A DNA stretch of 64,000 nt from Tetmemena sp. SeJ-2015. Lineage: Eukaryota > Ciliophora > Spirotrichea > Sporadotrichida > Oxytrichidae. The stretch spans positions 1 through 64,000 of the forward strand of contig JAJKFJ010022323.1 in the NCBI GenBank assembly GCA_027382625.1. Direction: 5' to 3'. How positions within the stretch are numbered: the stretch's first letter is position 1; each line of letters opens with the position of its first letter. Below are positions 25,479-35,731 of this stretch, piece after piece. Under the pieces are notes generated by a model, which saw only the letters and a list, made by a program, of their open reading frames with translations, searched no databases and was not told the origin of the DNA. The position numbers and the translations under genes are program-made.

Positions 25479-27981
25479 ATGAAAGCCCTTGACACTTTCG
25501 TGGAGGAGATTCATAAAAGCAAGATGTTGAATGAGATATAGAAACTTATGTTTATTTATGTGTAGTATGTATTTATTGCTATGTTTGACAGAGCTCACTT
25601 TGCGAGATTCCTTTCAGGAAATGATTTCGACATTAAGAAGTCGATTGGGCATTTCAATGAGTATCTAGGATGGAGGAAGTAGCAGAAAATTGACAGTATA
25701 TTGGTAAGTTTTTGGAGGGACTCATAAAATAATTGACCTATGTGATGGAAAAGACGAATGCCTTATTGAAGATATATTCTCATTAGAGGAGCTGTTCGCA
25801 CTTGGATAAAATAGAGACTAATCAATTCCTTATAGGACTTAGAGTTCACGCAGTATGATAGGATTAAAGAGTTCATTCCAAACGGATTCCATGAGTGCGA
25901 TAAAAACGTAAGCCTCAAATTCCCAACTATCTTATTAATAAGAAGAACTAAAAAGCGTACTTACCACTCTTAATTTAGGGAAGGCCACTTTTCATTTTGC
26001 AATTTGGAGCTATAAAGGTGAAGGAGCTTTTAGAGGTAGCATCTCCAGATATTTTGATCCACTATTTCCTGAAAGAAATCGAGGTCCTCTGGAGAATGAA
26101 ATTCCCTGAATGCTCTGGCAGTGCTGTCGACCAAATGAGTCTCATAGTAGACTTGAAAGGAGCAAAGCTTAAGGATTTGTCAAATAAGCAAGTAAGTATC
26201 ACTAAATTCAAGTTAATAATGCTTTCAGTTGAACGTGATATTCCGCTCACTACTTATTGAGCTGCAGCACTTTTACCCAGAGTTGCTACACAGCTGCTTC
26301 TTTGTGAACACTCCTATGTTCTTTGTCGACTTCTATGAGGCTGAGATCAAGCCTTTCATCTCGGTTAAGAGCCAAGATAAAATCTTCATTACAGGTGAGG
26401 GCTCGCACAAGCTACTTTAAGAAGGCTTTGAGGCTGAAAGCTGCCTAAACTTTATGGAGGATCTTGCGAGTGCGAAGCTACATGCGTGTACAGTGACAAG
26501 GGACCTTGGGCTGATGTCGAGAACATTTCAATAGAAACGTTTATTTTTCTTTTATGAGAACAAGATCAATTTCTAGAACAGATACATGACAGAAATGGCA
26601 GGTGCACTTGGAGGGCCTGTTGAAGAGTACAAATTCTAAGACGATGAAGAGGAGCAAATAGATTTGTTGAACGATAAGAATGGTTTGGATGATTTGAAGA
26701 ATGCTATATAGAGAGGTAATTTCGGATTCAATGAAGGAGATGATATCATGAAAATTAAGCATGTCACTATCATTGGAGGAGGTGATGAGGATAATGAAAT
26801 GCACTAGCAAGAAATACTGAGGAGCATGCTATCTAAGAACATGATCAATTTGCCAGGATAGACACCCATGAATACTTAAATGGATGAAGATAACTGATCT
26901 ACTCACCCTGTCAATGTATTGCAATTGTATCACTTTCGTCCTTTTAAGATAGTATCTAAATGATTGTGCAGTTAGTCGATATTTCTAATTCACCTAAAAT
27001 TTTACACCTTACATGGTCTAAGAGAAATTCTTGGAAAAGGAGAACATTCTATTTAGAAATTTGATTAAAATTGCTCTTTAAATTATCCAGAGACTTTAAG
27101 AAATGGAAGAAGAGGGTCAAAGTTAGATTTCCCTAGAGAACTAAAATCCTAGATCAAATGTGAAAATCGAAGCGTACACTGACAAACCAGTAGCATCAGA
27201 AGATGAAGATAGGTTCCACGAGGAATTATCAAAGGGTATGAATGACCATATTGAACAAATAATCAAAGAGTCGAATATGGGATACTAAGGTGCTGTGTAA
27301 TAAGAAACAACTGATGCAGCATAGAATAATGATGAATTCCCAGATGGATTGTTTGACATTAGAAAAATTGCAGAGCAGGCAGATCCTATCAACTTTATAA
27401 ACTAGGAGCAGTTTGATGCATTTGATCCAGTCATGGATGGAAGAGGAGGTCCAAGAAGAAAGATGTAGGGAATGGGAGGAATGGGTGGATGGGTGGTCCT
27501 ATGGGAGGAATGGGCGGAATGGGTGGCATGGGCGGTATGGGTGGACCAATGGGAGGATAAATGGGTGGTCCGATGGGTGGACAGATGGGAGGAATGGGCA
27601 GGCCTCGAGGCATGGGTGGAGGAGGAATGATGGGTGATAATGGATATCAGCAATATCGGTCTGACTAAAGTGGGCCTTAGACTTACACTATAGAAAACAA
27701 AGATGGAACCAGTTTTTTCAGAAGTACAACTTTCCTAGTTACTTTCTTGGTCCTCGCAGTTATAGGATGTCTCTGCTTCACTACAGTCTGCATGTATGCG
27801 GAAGAGTAAGTTTATCTTGTGAGTTATAATTTTTAGAGAGCCTGAAGAAGAGCAGTCATAGGAATAGCAACTTGAAGCGCTGAAGAAAGAAAGAAGGAGA
27901 CTAAAAAGGAAAACCAATGGCAAACTAAAAGCAGAGGAGAAAGATATTGAATCTTATACTTTTAATGATTTTATAGAATGA
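25479..27981 (+). CDS. Sec14-like (CRAL-TRIO) protein with MGG-rich, membrane-anchored tail
   Basis: Lipid-binding/transfer family. The CRAL-TRIO N region (FDRAHFARFLSGNDFDIKK, then EYLGWRKQQKIDSIL) is joined by an intron (25704-25835) to DLEFTQYDRIKEFIPNGFHE. A second intron (25908-25978) precedes GRPLFILQFGAI. The lipid-binding lobe has IELQHFYPELLHSCFFVNTP, KIFITGEG, then LPKLYGGSCECEATC and SDKGPWADVE, all hallmarks of Sec14. Introns fit GT-AG with GTAAG donors, also at 26192-26228. Three IESs are resolved. Downstream come an acidic linker, a helical region, Gly-Met-Gly repeats (27476-27640), one membrane segment (TFLVTFLVLAVIGCLCFTTV, near 27730-27790) and a charged tail ending at TGA 27979-27981. 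The fusion of a Sec14 domain to a glycine-methionine repeat and a membrane anchor is unusual; I infer one gene because no start or stop separates the parts. Confidence 0.8.
25554..25586 (+). other. In-frame IES in Sec14 gene, pointer TATGTTT
   Basis: TATGTTT occurs at 25547-25553 and 25580-25586. Its 33 bp keep the frame open, so it would be invisible to a gene finder. Removing it gives EIQKLMFDRAHFARFLSG. Confidence 0.78.
26414..26442 (+). other. IES in Sec14 gene, pointer AAGCT
   Basis: AAGCT occurs at 26409-26413 and 26438-26442. Removing 29 bp restores HKLPKLYGGSCECEATC, the conserved Sec14 motif. Confidence 0.92.
26526..26562 (+). other. IES in Sec14 gene, pointer GAGAACA
   Basis: GAGAACA occurs at 26519-26525 and 26556-26562. 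Removing 37 bp eliminates an in-frame TGA and joins GPWADVEN to KINFQNRYMTEM. Confidence 0.9.
27481..27496 (+). repeat. Adjacent 8-bp tandem ATGGGTGG at a frame break
   Basis: Two perfect adjacent copies, 27481-27488 and 27489-27496. Dropping one returns the reading to the Gly-Met repeat frame (GMGGPMGGMGGMGG). This looks like an IES with no unique internal sequence, but replication slippage in a repeat is equally possible. Confidence 0.55.
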
Positions 27982-29040
27982 GTTAAATTTTAATTGAAGA
28001 AACTCAGTTAATTTAAGAGTCAACGAAAGGATAAAAATCTTCGCTTTCTGCCCTAGAACAAAAGCAACTGTAATACCATTTTAAGAATTTTATATGACTG
28101 CATTAGTTAGAGGCAATTTGTGAAACAATAAGGTCCTCCATCATAAACTTAGAATCAAGATATGCTATCAGCTGAGGAAGAGGAAGAAGAGGAGGACTAT
28201 GACTCAGAGATGGAAGATGAAGACTATGATTCGGAGCTAGAGAGGCGGAAACGTAGCGTGCTAAGGAGAGAGAAGTATCTACAGAGATAGAAACGACTTA
28301 CAGCTCAAATATAAAAATAACTCCTCTAGTCTCAATCATAAACATCAACCTCAACTTCCACTTCAACTATGGATGCAGCTTCTACTCTTAAGAACTACTT
28401 GAAAGACAACATTTATGCCACATCCGTGGCTAAAAAGAAACCCAATCCTTTCAAGGAGGATCTATCTATGACCACCTATACGCAAACTAATGATACTGAG
28501 TTTCCATAGGTGCCCACTGAAAACTATATAGAAGAAACTTAAAGACTGCTTAAGCTTGGGAAATTCAGAAACTAAAGCTAAACTTAAGCAAATAACTTTA
28601 GTAATAATGCTAAGCCTTCGAACTAAAGCCACAACTAAGCACCAGCTATTAGCTCTGGACTGATTTAAACGACTTAAGTATCTGGAGTAGCAAATATTTA
28701 GAAGTCTTAAACTCTCTCAAAAGGGTAAAAGAAGAAAGTGAAGAAAGCATAAGTAAGGAGTATACAGGAGGAATCGGAAATAAATGCACTCGCTTAATAA
28801 AGTGGATTACTCACAGTCAAAAGAGTTTACAAATTTTAAAACCCTAAACTTTCTATTTAATCTTTAATGAAAGCATATTTAATTTATTTAAAAGAGACTA
28901 AGACAGTTGGAATGTTACCGAGAAGAATAATGGAAAGCTACCAACTAAAATGCAAAGCGGAAAGTTTAAAAAAGATTGAATTAATTAAAATTCTCTAATT
29001 CTCAGTTGCTAACTTGAAATTGAATGAGGTAGAAGTATGA
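27978..29040 (+). CDS. Hypothetical acidic, Ser/Gln-rich protein
   Basis: Not recognised. The proposed ATG (27978) overlaps the stop of the Sec14-like gene. The N-terminus reads MSQILIEETQLIQESTKGQK. After a frame break near 28100 comes QGPPSQTQNQD, a strongly acidic run (28165-28240), a basic helix (RREKYLQRQKRL), then Ser/Thr/Gln-rich sequence. The C-terminal part is helical (RRIMESYQLKCKAESLKK) and ends at TGA 29038-29040. At least two frame breaks (about 28100 and 28740) imply IESs. It could instead be the continuation of the upstream locus. Confidence 0.5.
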
Positions 29041-29117
29041 AATCTTTGAACTTTATTAAAGATATTAAGATTGAATTTAAATGCAGGCCTCAAAGAGAAT
29101 CATTCATTATATATATT

Positions 29118-30111
29118 ATGGATCCATATTATTTTTCTGCCATTTAATTAATAATTGCCCTTTTTGATCTAGATCAAACTCTGACCCCAGCAAGAAAGAC
29201 GATAGAGAAGTCGATGATTGAGACTCTCAATAGAATTCACGAAAAGGGGATTAGCTTTGGAATAGTTAGTGGTTCAGATCTCTAAAAGATCAAGGATCAA
29301 ACTGGAGAAGAAATTGTTTAAAATGCAGACTATACCTTATTTATAATAGCTTTGTGCATTTTATGAAACCTTTTCGGAGAACGGATTGTACGCTATGAAG
29401 AAGGGAGAATTCTTGAGCAAGAGAAGCATTTCAGATCAACTCGGAGAAGATAGGCTGAATCATTTAAATAGATTAGATTTATAATGAGTTATAAATACAC
29501 TGAAGAAGCTAATCAACTTTTCTCTTCGCTACATTGCTGACCTTGACATTCCTATTAAAAGGTAAGCGCCTACAATAAGACCTTTGTCCCTCAAGGAGAA
29601 TTTGGACTTTTTTCTTAACTCATAATTGCTTTAGAGGAACCTTCATTGAATATCGCAACGGAATGATAAACATTTCTCCAATAGGAAGAAATTGCTCCAG
29701 AGAAGAAAGAGATGCATTTGAGGAGTTCGATAAGGAAGCAGGAATCAGAAAGGCCTTTGTTAATGCCTTGAAAGAGGAAATGGGAACTGATGACTTGACA
29801 TTTTCAGTAGGAGGATAGATTTCGTTTGACGTCTTCCCAAAAGGCTGGGATAAGAGCTACTGCCTGCAGTTTTATTAAATCTTATTAGGCAACACTAATT
29901 TATTCGAAAGTTTGTAGAGAAAGATTTCTAAAATGTGTTAAATGATAAGATATGGTTTGTATTATATTTCGATGAGATCCACTTCTTCGGAGATAAGTGC
30001 CAGCCAGGTGGGAATGATCATGAAATCTTTGCAGATGAGAGAACCATTGGGCATGAAGTTTCCAATCCTGATGACACTATCCGCATTCTCACTGAACTTT
30101 TCCTCTCTTGA
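29118..30111 (+). CDS. PMM: Phosphomannomutase
   Basis: Converts mannose-6-phosphate to mannose-1-phosphate for GDP-mannose and glycosylation, in the cytosol (family knowledge). HAD catalytic motif [16 protein letters not shown] at 29165-29212 (the usual DVDGT Gly is Gln). Then [63 protein letters not shown] and [20 protein letters not shown], followed by RTIGHEV. One GT-AG intron (29562-29634) and four IESs (29339, 29471, 29873, 29929) are resolved. The remaining 777 nt make exactly 259 codons with TGA 30109-30111, a normal PMM length. The GDKT motif reads GDKC. The start [10 protein letters not shown] is the only ATG in frame upstream of the catalytic motif. Confidence 0.95.
29339..29372 (+). 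other. IES in PMM, pointer ACCTT
   Basis: ACCTT occurs at 29334-29338 and 29368-29372. Removing 34 bp restores [14 protein letters not shown]. Confidence 0.93.
29471..29497 (+). other. IES in PMM, pointer TAAATA
   Basis: TAAATA occurs at 29465-29470 and 29492-29497. Removing 27 bp joins DRLNHLN to [15 protein letters not shown]. Confidence 0.9.
29873..29913 (+). other. IES in PMM, pointer AGTTT
   Basis: AGTTT occurs at 29868-29872 and 29909-29913. Removing 41 bp gives SYCLQFVEKDF, as in the family. Confidence 0.93.
29929..29970 (+). other. IES in PMM, pointer ATTTC
   Basis: ATTTC occurs at 29924-29928 and 29966-29970. Removing 42 bp gives [13 protein letters not shown]. It lies only 10 bp past the preceding IES, leaving a tiny coding segment between them. 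Confidence 0.93.
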
Positions 30112-30300
30112 TAAGTTTAAGACCTCAAGAAGGATAAAAACACGTAAAGATAAATGGAATACATTAGTTAACGAATTATCATTTCAGTGAAAGTTTCTAT
30201 CTTTGAGTCTAATTTTAATGGAAATAAAAAAGTGTAATCAACTTGTAGGAAATTAGTGTAGTGAGAGTAGAAATATAATTGAGTATATAATATCTTAAAG

Positions 30301-33300
30301 ATGAGCACTTCAGCAAACACATCCGAGGAAACTTTAGAAATCGAAAGAGGAATCCTTCTTCATGTGAAGGTCATGAATCAGCAGACCCCAGAGGGAGACC
30401 CAGTAGTCCTTCATGTTTTCACTGTAAGTTGCTTGACTTGACATGATTGTGAGAATTTGAAAGAGGAAGATTCTTTAATGATGTCCAATATTTTGCAATC
30501 CAAAGCTAATTGACGATATAGGTAGAGACTAAAGCCTTGGTTGAACTTGACTTTACTATTGATTTCACCGGATCAGAAGACATAATCTAATTAATTTAAT
30601 TTCATTTACATTTCTCTTATTCTTAATTTTTTCATTTGTCATAATGATCGAGAACACTGACGAGGGACAGACAGTAGTTAGCACATTAGTTAAGGCAGAA
30701 TGCGCAGAGACAGTCGCTGTAGTGAAAGAGTTCCCCCATTCACGCCTCCTCTGGCAGATATACTGGACTAAGAAGCAACCTCCTAAAGAAAGACTCTAAC
30801 TCTAAACTTACTCATTTATAAGATTTTTCAAATTATTATTGGATAAGCTTACCTAAAGAAGGCTCATGCCAATCTTAATTCCCTCATTGAAAGATCTAGA
30901 AAGATCTTCAAGATGTTCCCACTTGCAGAGAGCAAGTTTGAAGAGATTGAGAAAGAGTTATTTGAAAACACTATACTTATTTTAAAATCCCTACAATCAC
31001 ACAATATGTAATAGATAGGTGACCTTATAATTTTTAAGAAGATATGCTTAAATATTATGTTAGGTTTATGAAGAACTTCATAGACCCAGAGTTCCCTCCT
31101 AACAGTGAGTCAATCTCATCGTAAGTAATTTAGCCATTTTAACTATTTTAGTGGATCTGAAGATTTGGTGGTGCACTGGAGAAGACCTGTTGACTACATG
31201 CACTTTTAAAGATAGAGATATTTTAACCACCATCATATGATTTTACTTGAACCCTTAATAGGAGGACTTAGCAGAGTAAATTAAGGTATTCCATAAGGAG
31301 ATCGAACCAGCAGATATCAAAGCAGGCCCATAGTCATCCAAGTGGCTGCTTTGCGCCCTTGCAGCTATAGCCGAGAGACCCCACCTTGTGGAGCGATTGT
31401 TCATATCCAGAGAGTACAAGACTAATGGAGCTTACAGTTTAAAATTAATTTACCTCTTTATAGCTTCAATTTAATTAACAGACTGAAAGTTTGCAAAAAT
31501 GGAGTATGGCAGGAAGTCACAATTGATGACTATATGCCTTGCGCTCTAGAGGGAATGCCTCTCTATACTAGAACACATGGGAACGAGCTTTGGGTTCAAC
31601 TCCTAGAAAAGGCTTATGCAAAGCTTCATGGAAGCTATGAAAAATAACTTGTCGAATTATCTTCTCATTTAGTATTTTTTCTATGAGGCTTTAAGAAATG
31701 GTCACCCCAATGAGGCTCTCTAGGATCTCACTGGTGCCCCTACTATTCTCTATGACTTCAGCGATTCTGACACTGAGAGATTCGTAAAAGGAGGAGACTT
31801 CTTTAAAATGATGGTTCATTTCTAGCAGGAGGGATATCTTATGACTTGCAACGCCCCTGGAAAGATTCAATCGAATTCTCAAGTTGACACCAAAGAAAGA
31901 GAAAATTAATTGCAACCAGGCCACTCATTCAAATTGTAGAATAGATTAAGTTTAATCATATGCTATAATCTAGGTGAGAGAAGTATACTCTCACAAGTTG
32001 ATAAATATCAGAAATCTCTGGGGATACTTCGGATGGGATGGCGCATGGTCTCGCAAATCTGCTTTCTGGACTCCTGACATCAAAGAGCTTCTCTAACCTA
32101 AATTAGATCAGCAGGATGATGGCAACTCATTCTGGATGTGCTACGATGACTATAATAAATGCTCTTACTATTCTTAACTTATTTAGACTTCCTAAGCATT
32201 TTGGCAGTCTTTCAGTTTGCAAGGTGAAGCAAACTAATGAAATTAGACTCAAAGGAAAATTCGTGAGAGTTGAGGATCAAGAAGTATCATAGGTTATGTC
32301 AAAATGGTACTACTATCTTCGATTATGTAATACTATTATCATAAGATTTATTATCTTGAAGTGGCTAAGAAGACCCATCTTCAGTTGGGGTTACACCAAA
32401 TTGACGAGAGAATCAAAAGAGTGATGCCCAGAAGATAATATCTTGATGCTGGATTCCTTATCCTCAAAAAGTCCGCAGAAGGGACACAACTTCATGATGT
32501 ATAAGACTTCATAAATGCATAATAATGTCTTATATTAAATGCAAGAGATACAGAGTTTGAAACTATCCTCGAAGCAGGTCAATATGTTAAAAATTTTAAT
32601 TAAATTTCTAGTTATACTTCCAAGAACTAATGGCTTCGCTTTGTAGAGACCAGCTACTAATGCTTAAAATGCCTCAGCTCCTCTCTTAGTAAATGGCGAG
32701 CTCTCATCTTTATTTGAAGGCGCCATCGAGGACATATACTATAGATTTGATACTCTCATTACAAACTCTATTGATTATAACGAGTTCAAAGACTTGCTAG
32801 AAACTGCTGCAATTAAAATCACTGATATCAATCCCGACCAATTAAACTAAAACCAAGCCCCTCAAGCTAGGGGCGCTCAGCCTTAGACTTCAAGCTTCAG
32901 TGAGGCTGATTTCAATTCACACATCTTAGGGAAATATTGCAGCAAAGGAAAAGGCTTAACACTGAAGGGCTTTAAATCATTCTTTAAAGACGCAGTGACC
33001 TAGAAGCCCGGAGAGTAAAGAGTGAGAGAATGGCTTGCTAATTTAGGATACGACTCCGAGCTCTACTCCACTTTTTCGAGAAGCTTCATTTTGACTATGC
33101 ACTTACCTATTTCATAGCACAATTTTTATCACTCCGATTAAGGACTTTCAGTTCAAGTGGGCGACGCAGTATCCACAAATTTGGAGGAGGCAGCCCAGCA
33201 AATGATCCTCAGAGAAAGAGCAGCTATTTAGAACAACAACTCCGAGTGCAGACTTCTTGTTCACCCTAGAAACTCACCAATCGATGCCATGATGCTTGGA

Positions 33301-33504
33301 TGTGAGAACCTTACCACAGTTCCAATTGAAGTGACTCTGAATCTAGGAAAGCTTGGCGGTTGCTTAAAGACAGGAGGAAATAACATTGTTAAGAAGGTAG
33401 TGCAGCCAAACAGAATTGAGTTCCTCACTCAAGTCAGAAGAGAAAACATTTAAGCACTCCCCATCAGGCTTGATGCTGACTTCAAGTGGAGATTACTCGA
33501 ATGA
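30301..33504 (+). CDS. Calpain-like protein, catalytic Cys replaced by Lys
   Basis: Calpain family (papain-fold Ca-dependent protease) layout: an N-terminal extension, protease core, then C2L/domain III-like repeats. Core landmarks: EIEPADIKAGPQSSKWLLCA, where the family has GxLGDCW, so the nucleophile codon 31340-31342 is AAG (Lys). The His is kept in QPGHSFKLQVREV (codon 31922-31924) and the Asn in INIRNLWGYFGWDGAW (codon 32013-32015). GVWQEVTIDDYMPC and LLEKAYAKLHGSYEAL also match. Domain III follows as YYYLEVAKKTHLQLGLHQ, with another C2L-like part to the end (TGA 33502-33504). It is probably a non-proteolytic calpain homologue. Two GT-AG introns (30424-30521, 31121-31151) and eight IESs are resolved; two more frame breaks near 30800-31030 and one near 32180 are not. 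Confidence 0.9.
30587..30645 (+). other. IES in calpain-like gene, pointer CATAAT
   Basis: CATAAT occurs at 30581-30586 and 30640-30645. Removing 59 bp joins DFTGSEDI to MIENTDEGQTVV. Confidence 0.9.
31216..31261 (+). other. IES in calpain-like gene, pointer ATAG
   Basis: ATAG occurs at 31212-31215 and 31258-31261. Removing 46 bp eliminates an in-frame TGA and joins VDYMHFQRQ to EDLAEQIKVF. Confidence 0.85.
31438..31481 (+). other. IES in calpain-like gene, pointer ACAG
   Basis: ACAG occurs at 31434-31437 and 31478-31481. Removing 44 bp gives NGAYRLKVCKNGVWQ. Splicing the same region as a GT..AG intron, shifted by one base, would create a TGA, so IES excision fits and splicing does not. Confidence 0.93.
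31641..31686 (+). other. IES in calpain-like gene, pointer CTATGA
   Basis: CTATGA occurs at 31635-31640 and 31681-31686. Removing 46 bp gives LHGSYEALRNGHP. Confidence 0.95.
31940..31973 (+). other. IES in calpain-like gene, pointer TAG
   Basis: TAG occurs at 31937-31939 and 31971-31973. Removing 34 bp gives GHSFKLQVREVYSHKL, next to the active-site His motif. Confidence 0.88.
32320..32357 (+). other. IES in calpain-like gene, pointer TATCTT
   Basis: TATCTT occurs at 32314-32319 and 32352-32357. Removing 38 bp gives SKWYYYLEVAKKTHLQL. Confidence 0.95.
32520..32543 (+). other. In-frame IES in calpain-like gene, pointer TAAATGCA
   Basis: TAAATGCA occurs at 32512-32519 and 32536-32543. The 24 bp keep the frame open. 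Removal gives VQDFINARDTEFET. Confidence 0.85.
32590..32614 (+). other. IES in calpain-like gene, pointer GTTA
   Basis: GTTA occurs at 32586-32589 and 32611-32614. Removing 25 bp gives AGQYVILPRTNGFA. Confidence 0.9.
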
Positions 33505-34401
33505 CAGCCTTTTGCAAAATATGTGAGATGTTGAGAATGACCAAAGCTAGCTACAGTTAATAGTGACTATTTAAGAGAAATTTTTCATTAGTTCTTCAAT
33601 CGATTATTTGTAAGTTTATGATGAAGCAAGGATGGATGGATACATATAGTAAAAACTTATAATAATATATATTAAAATGAGAGCATAGAAAATTTCGCTT
33701 AGTGAGAGTTCTTTCGAGTGATATAAATCTAAATCATACATCTTTTTATTTTATCAGCAAATCTTCTTCGAGTTATTGCAACCGATGGGGGAGACTAGTC
33801 TTAAACACATAATTCTCTTATGAAGTCTCTTTCAACTCTCATCTATAATTTTGTTAAGTTTGATCAATATAATAATTTTTATCAGTCTAATGTGAATGCA
33901 GTTTAAAAATTGATTGATGAATATGTGGTTTCTCATAAAGTTTCTCTCAAATAAAAATGAGCACTTTCAAAATATATGACTGTTGTTGTTATTGTTTCTC
34001 TCATTTATGTTTGTAATGGTTTGAAACAGCCATTATCTCATCTCTATCCCTTAACTCAAAATATGGAGCAGTTGCAGCATGACTATTGAGCTGCTGCATT
34101 GTTAGACATTATGCCTCTGTTCTACCCTTCAGCTGCTTCAGTAGCTAGAGTGTTGTTGATTTATAACAATAAATGGATAAGTAACAATTGCAATATTGGA
34201 TTAAGTTGTTGATGTATGAGTTGTTTTGTAAACTCATCTTAGAGTAGCTGTCATCCTTGCCCGGAGGGGCGGGAGTGTTATCTTTATACAAAATAAATTT
34301 ACTCCGATACAAAATAAAATACGTAAATTGTGATAATATTAATTATAACCCATTAGACTATCAGCCTTTATTAATCAAAGTTTGCAATTGACATTAAAAT
34401 A
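33505..34401. other. Intergenic spacer, unassigned
   Basis: About 900 bp between convergent genes. Fragments such as 34040-34200 look mildly coding, but no frame extends and nothing is recognised. A GC-rich, hairpin-capable stretch (CCCGGAGGGGCGGG) lies at 34259-34272 in otherwise AT-rich DNA. Confidence 0.4.
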
Positions 34402-35338
34402 TCAAATTGGCTTAAACTTACTGTTGACCTTTGGAGCTGCTTTAGAGTTAGCCTTGGTGGAAACATTTGAAAGTGTGCTTGTGGTTAGTTGGTTAGTGAT
34501 GCCATCCCAATTATAAACGATGCAGAAAATTGTGAAGTCAACATCTACTATGTTCTGAGCCAGATCGATCTCTGAAAATGAAATTAACAATGAAGCAAGA
34601 GGCAGATAAGAAGCTGATATTTTTCGAGAGAGAGAGAGAGTTTGATAGCTTACTTGGGTAATCAGTGTTAGGCTTTCCATTCTTTTTCTTTCCTATTCTC
34701 AGAGTGTACTTAGTTAAGTCTTGTGATAGGATAAGAGGGCTTCCCTTCTCTTTAAGTTAGCTATTGAAGTCATCTATAGACTTTAGCAGTAGCACTTAAG
34801 CAGTCGTGTAATCAGGTACTTCACACTATGAAATTATAAATAAGCAAACTATCAAAAGATAATGACGCAAATTAATTAGGTGAAAAATAAGAATCTGACA
34901 GAAGATTTAAAGTAGGTAATGATTTCTGTCCTTTGTACACTTCTCTTATAATGAAGTGAACTTATATTTACAACAATAATTGCTTTTACTTCTTGAAAAA
35001 AAATCTACTTACAAAGTACTGAAGTTTATCAAGCTTCTCTATTTCATCATCGATTGCGTCGATCACTTTGAAAGTGGGGTTAAGCATACTAGGATCTTGG
35101 GGAACAAAAATATTGACTGTCATGTTAGTAAACAGCTGCTTCTCATTTAGAGAATTATAAAATATACGTTTAGTTAATTTCCACTGTGCATGAGCATGGG
35201 ATTGGCTGCGTTATTTTATTCAAACTTTTTTTGATAAAAGGAATTGAAGTCCATGTCATTCCTTGCAGCCCCTCTTTCTTGTTGGTCATTAAAGCCTTCG
35301 ATATCGTAGCTGGCTCTGTTGTCTTCGTATGGATCCAT
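34402..35338 (-). CDS. Hypothetical protein, 214 residues
   Basis: Not recognised. The minus strand starts at 35338 (MDPYEDNRASYDIEGFNDQQ) and ends at TGA 34402-34404. Two GT-AG introns (34826-35012 and 34572-34653) and one IES (35151-35173) leave 645 nt, exactly 215 codons. The core VNIFVPQDPSMLNPTFKVID, then TKYTLRIGKKKNGKPN and VDVDFTIFCIVYNWDG, looks like a compact beta-rich domain, possibly ubiquitin-like. The C-terminus is Ser/Lys-rich. It is fully resolved and so probably a functional gene. Confidence 0.8.
35151..35173 (-). other. IES, pointer CTAAA
   Basis: Plus-strand TTTAG occurs at 35146-35150 and 35169-35173. Removing 23 bp gives SGNQLNEKQLFTNMTV and makes the gene's total divisible by three. 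Confidence 0.9.
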
Positions 35339-35731
35339 TATTAATTTTAGTAGTTTCTCTGAAGTGATTATAATTTCGCATAAAATAATCTATTAGCAAT
35401 AGCTGCATACCTCTCAAAATTTATTTTAGAAAAGTATTTAATCTTTTATTGGCTTATACTTTCACTATATATCCAGAGAGTTTGGAATTTGGAAATCAAT
35501 CATTCAGTTCTATTTATTGTTTAAATTTAATTATATAAATAAAACCATCAGACTTATTTTCATTATGGTTAATTTAGTAGGCTAATTTCTCAAAAATAAT
35601 GGTTATTTTTAAAGTTTTGAGATCATTATTTTTTAAAAAACTTTTTTAACTTTATGAAAAATAAATTATTCAAGATAATTTCAGAGCTTAAATTTGATAA
35701 ATGTGTTAATAATTATTAAAATTTCACTAGA

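Noticed and set aside
27413..27653. Gly/Trp-rich and His/Ser/Pro-rich frames around the MGG repeat
   Set aside because: They are other-frame and antisense readings of the Gly-Met repeat.
30782..30860. Calpain IES with 9-bp repeat CCTAAAGAA
   Set aside because: The repeat is perfect (30782-30790, 30852-30860), but removing 70 bp does not restore the downstream frame; something further is missing, so it is not listed as resolved.
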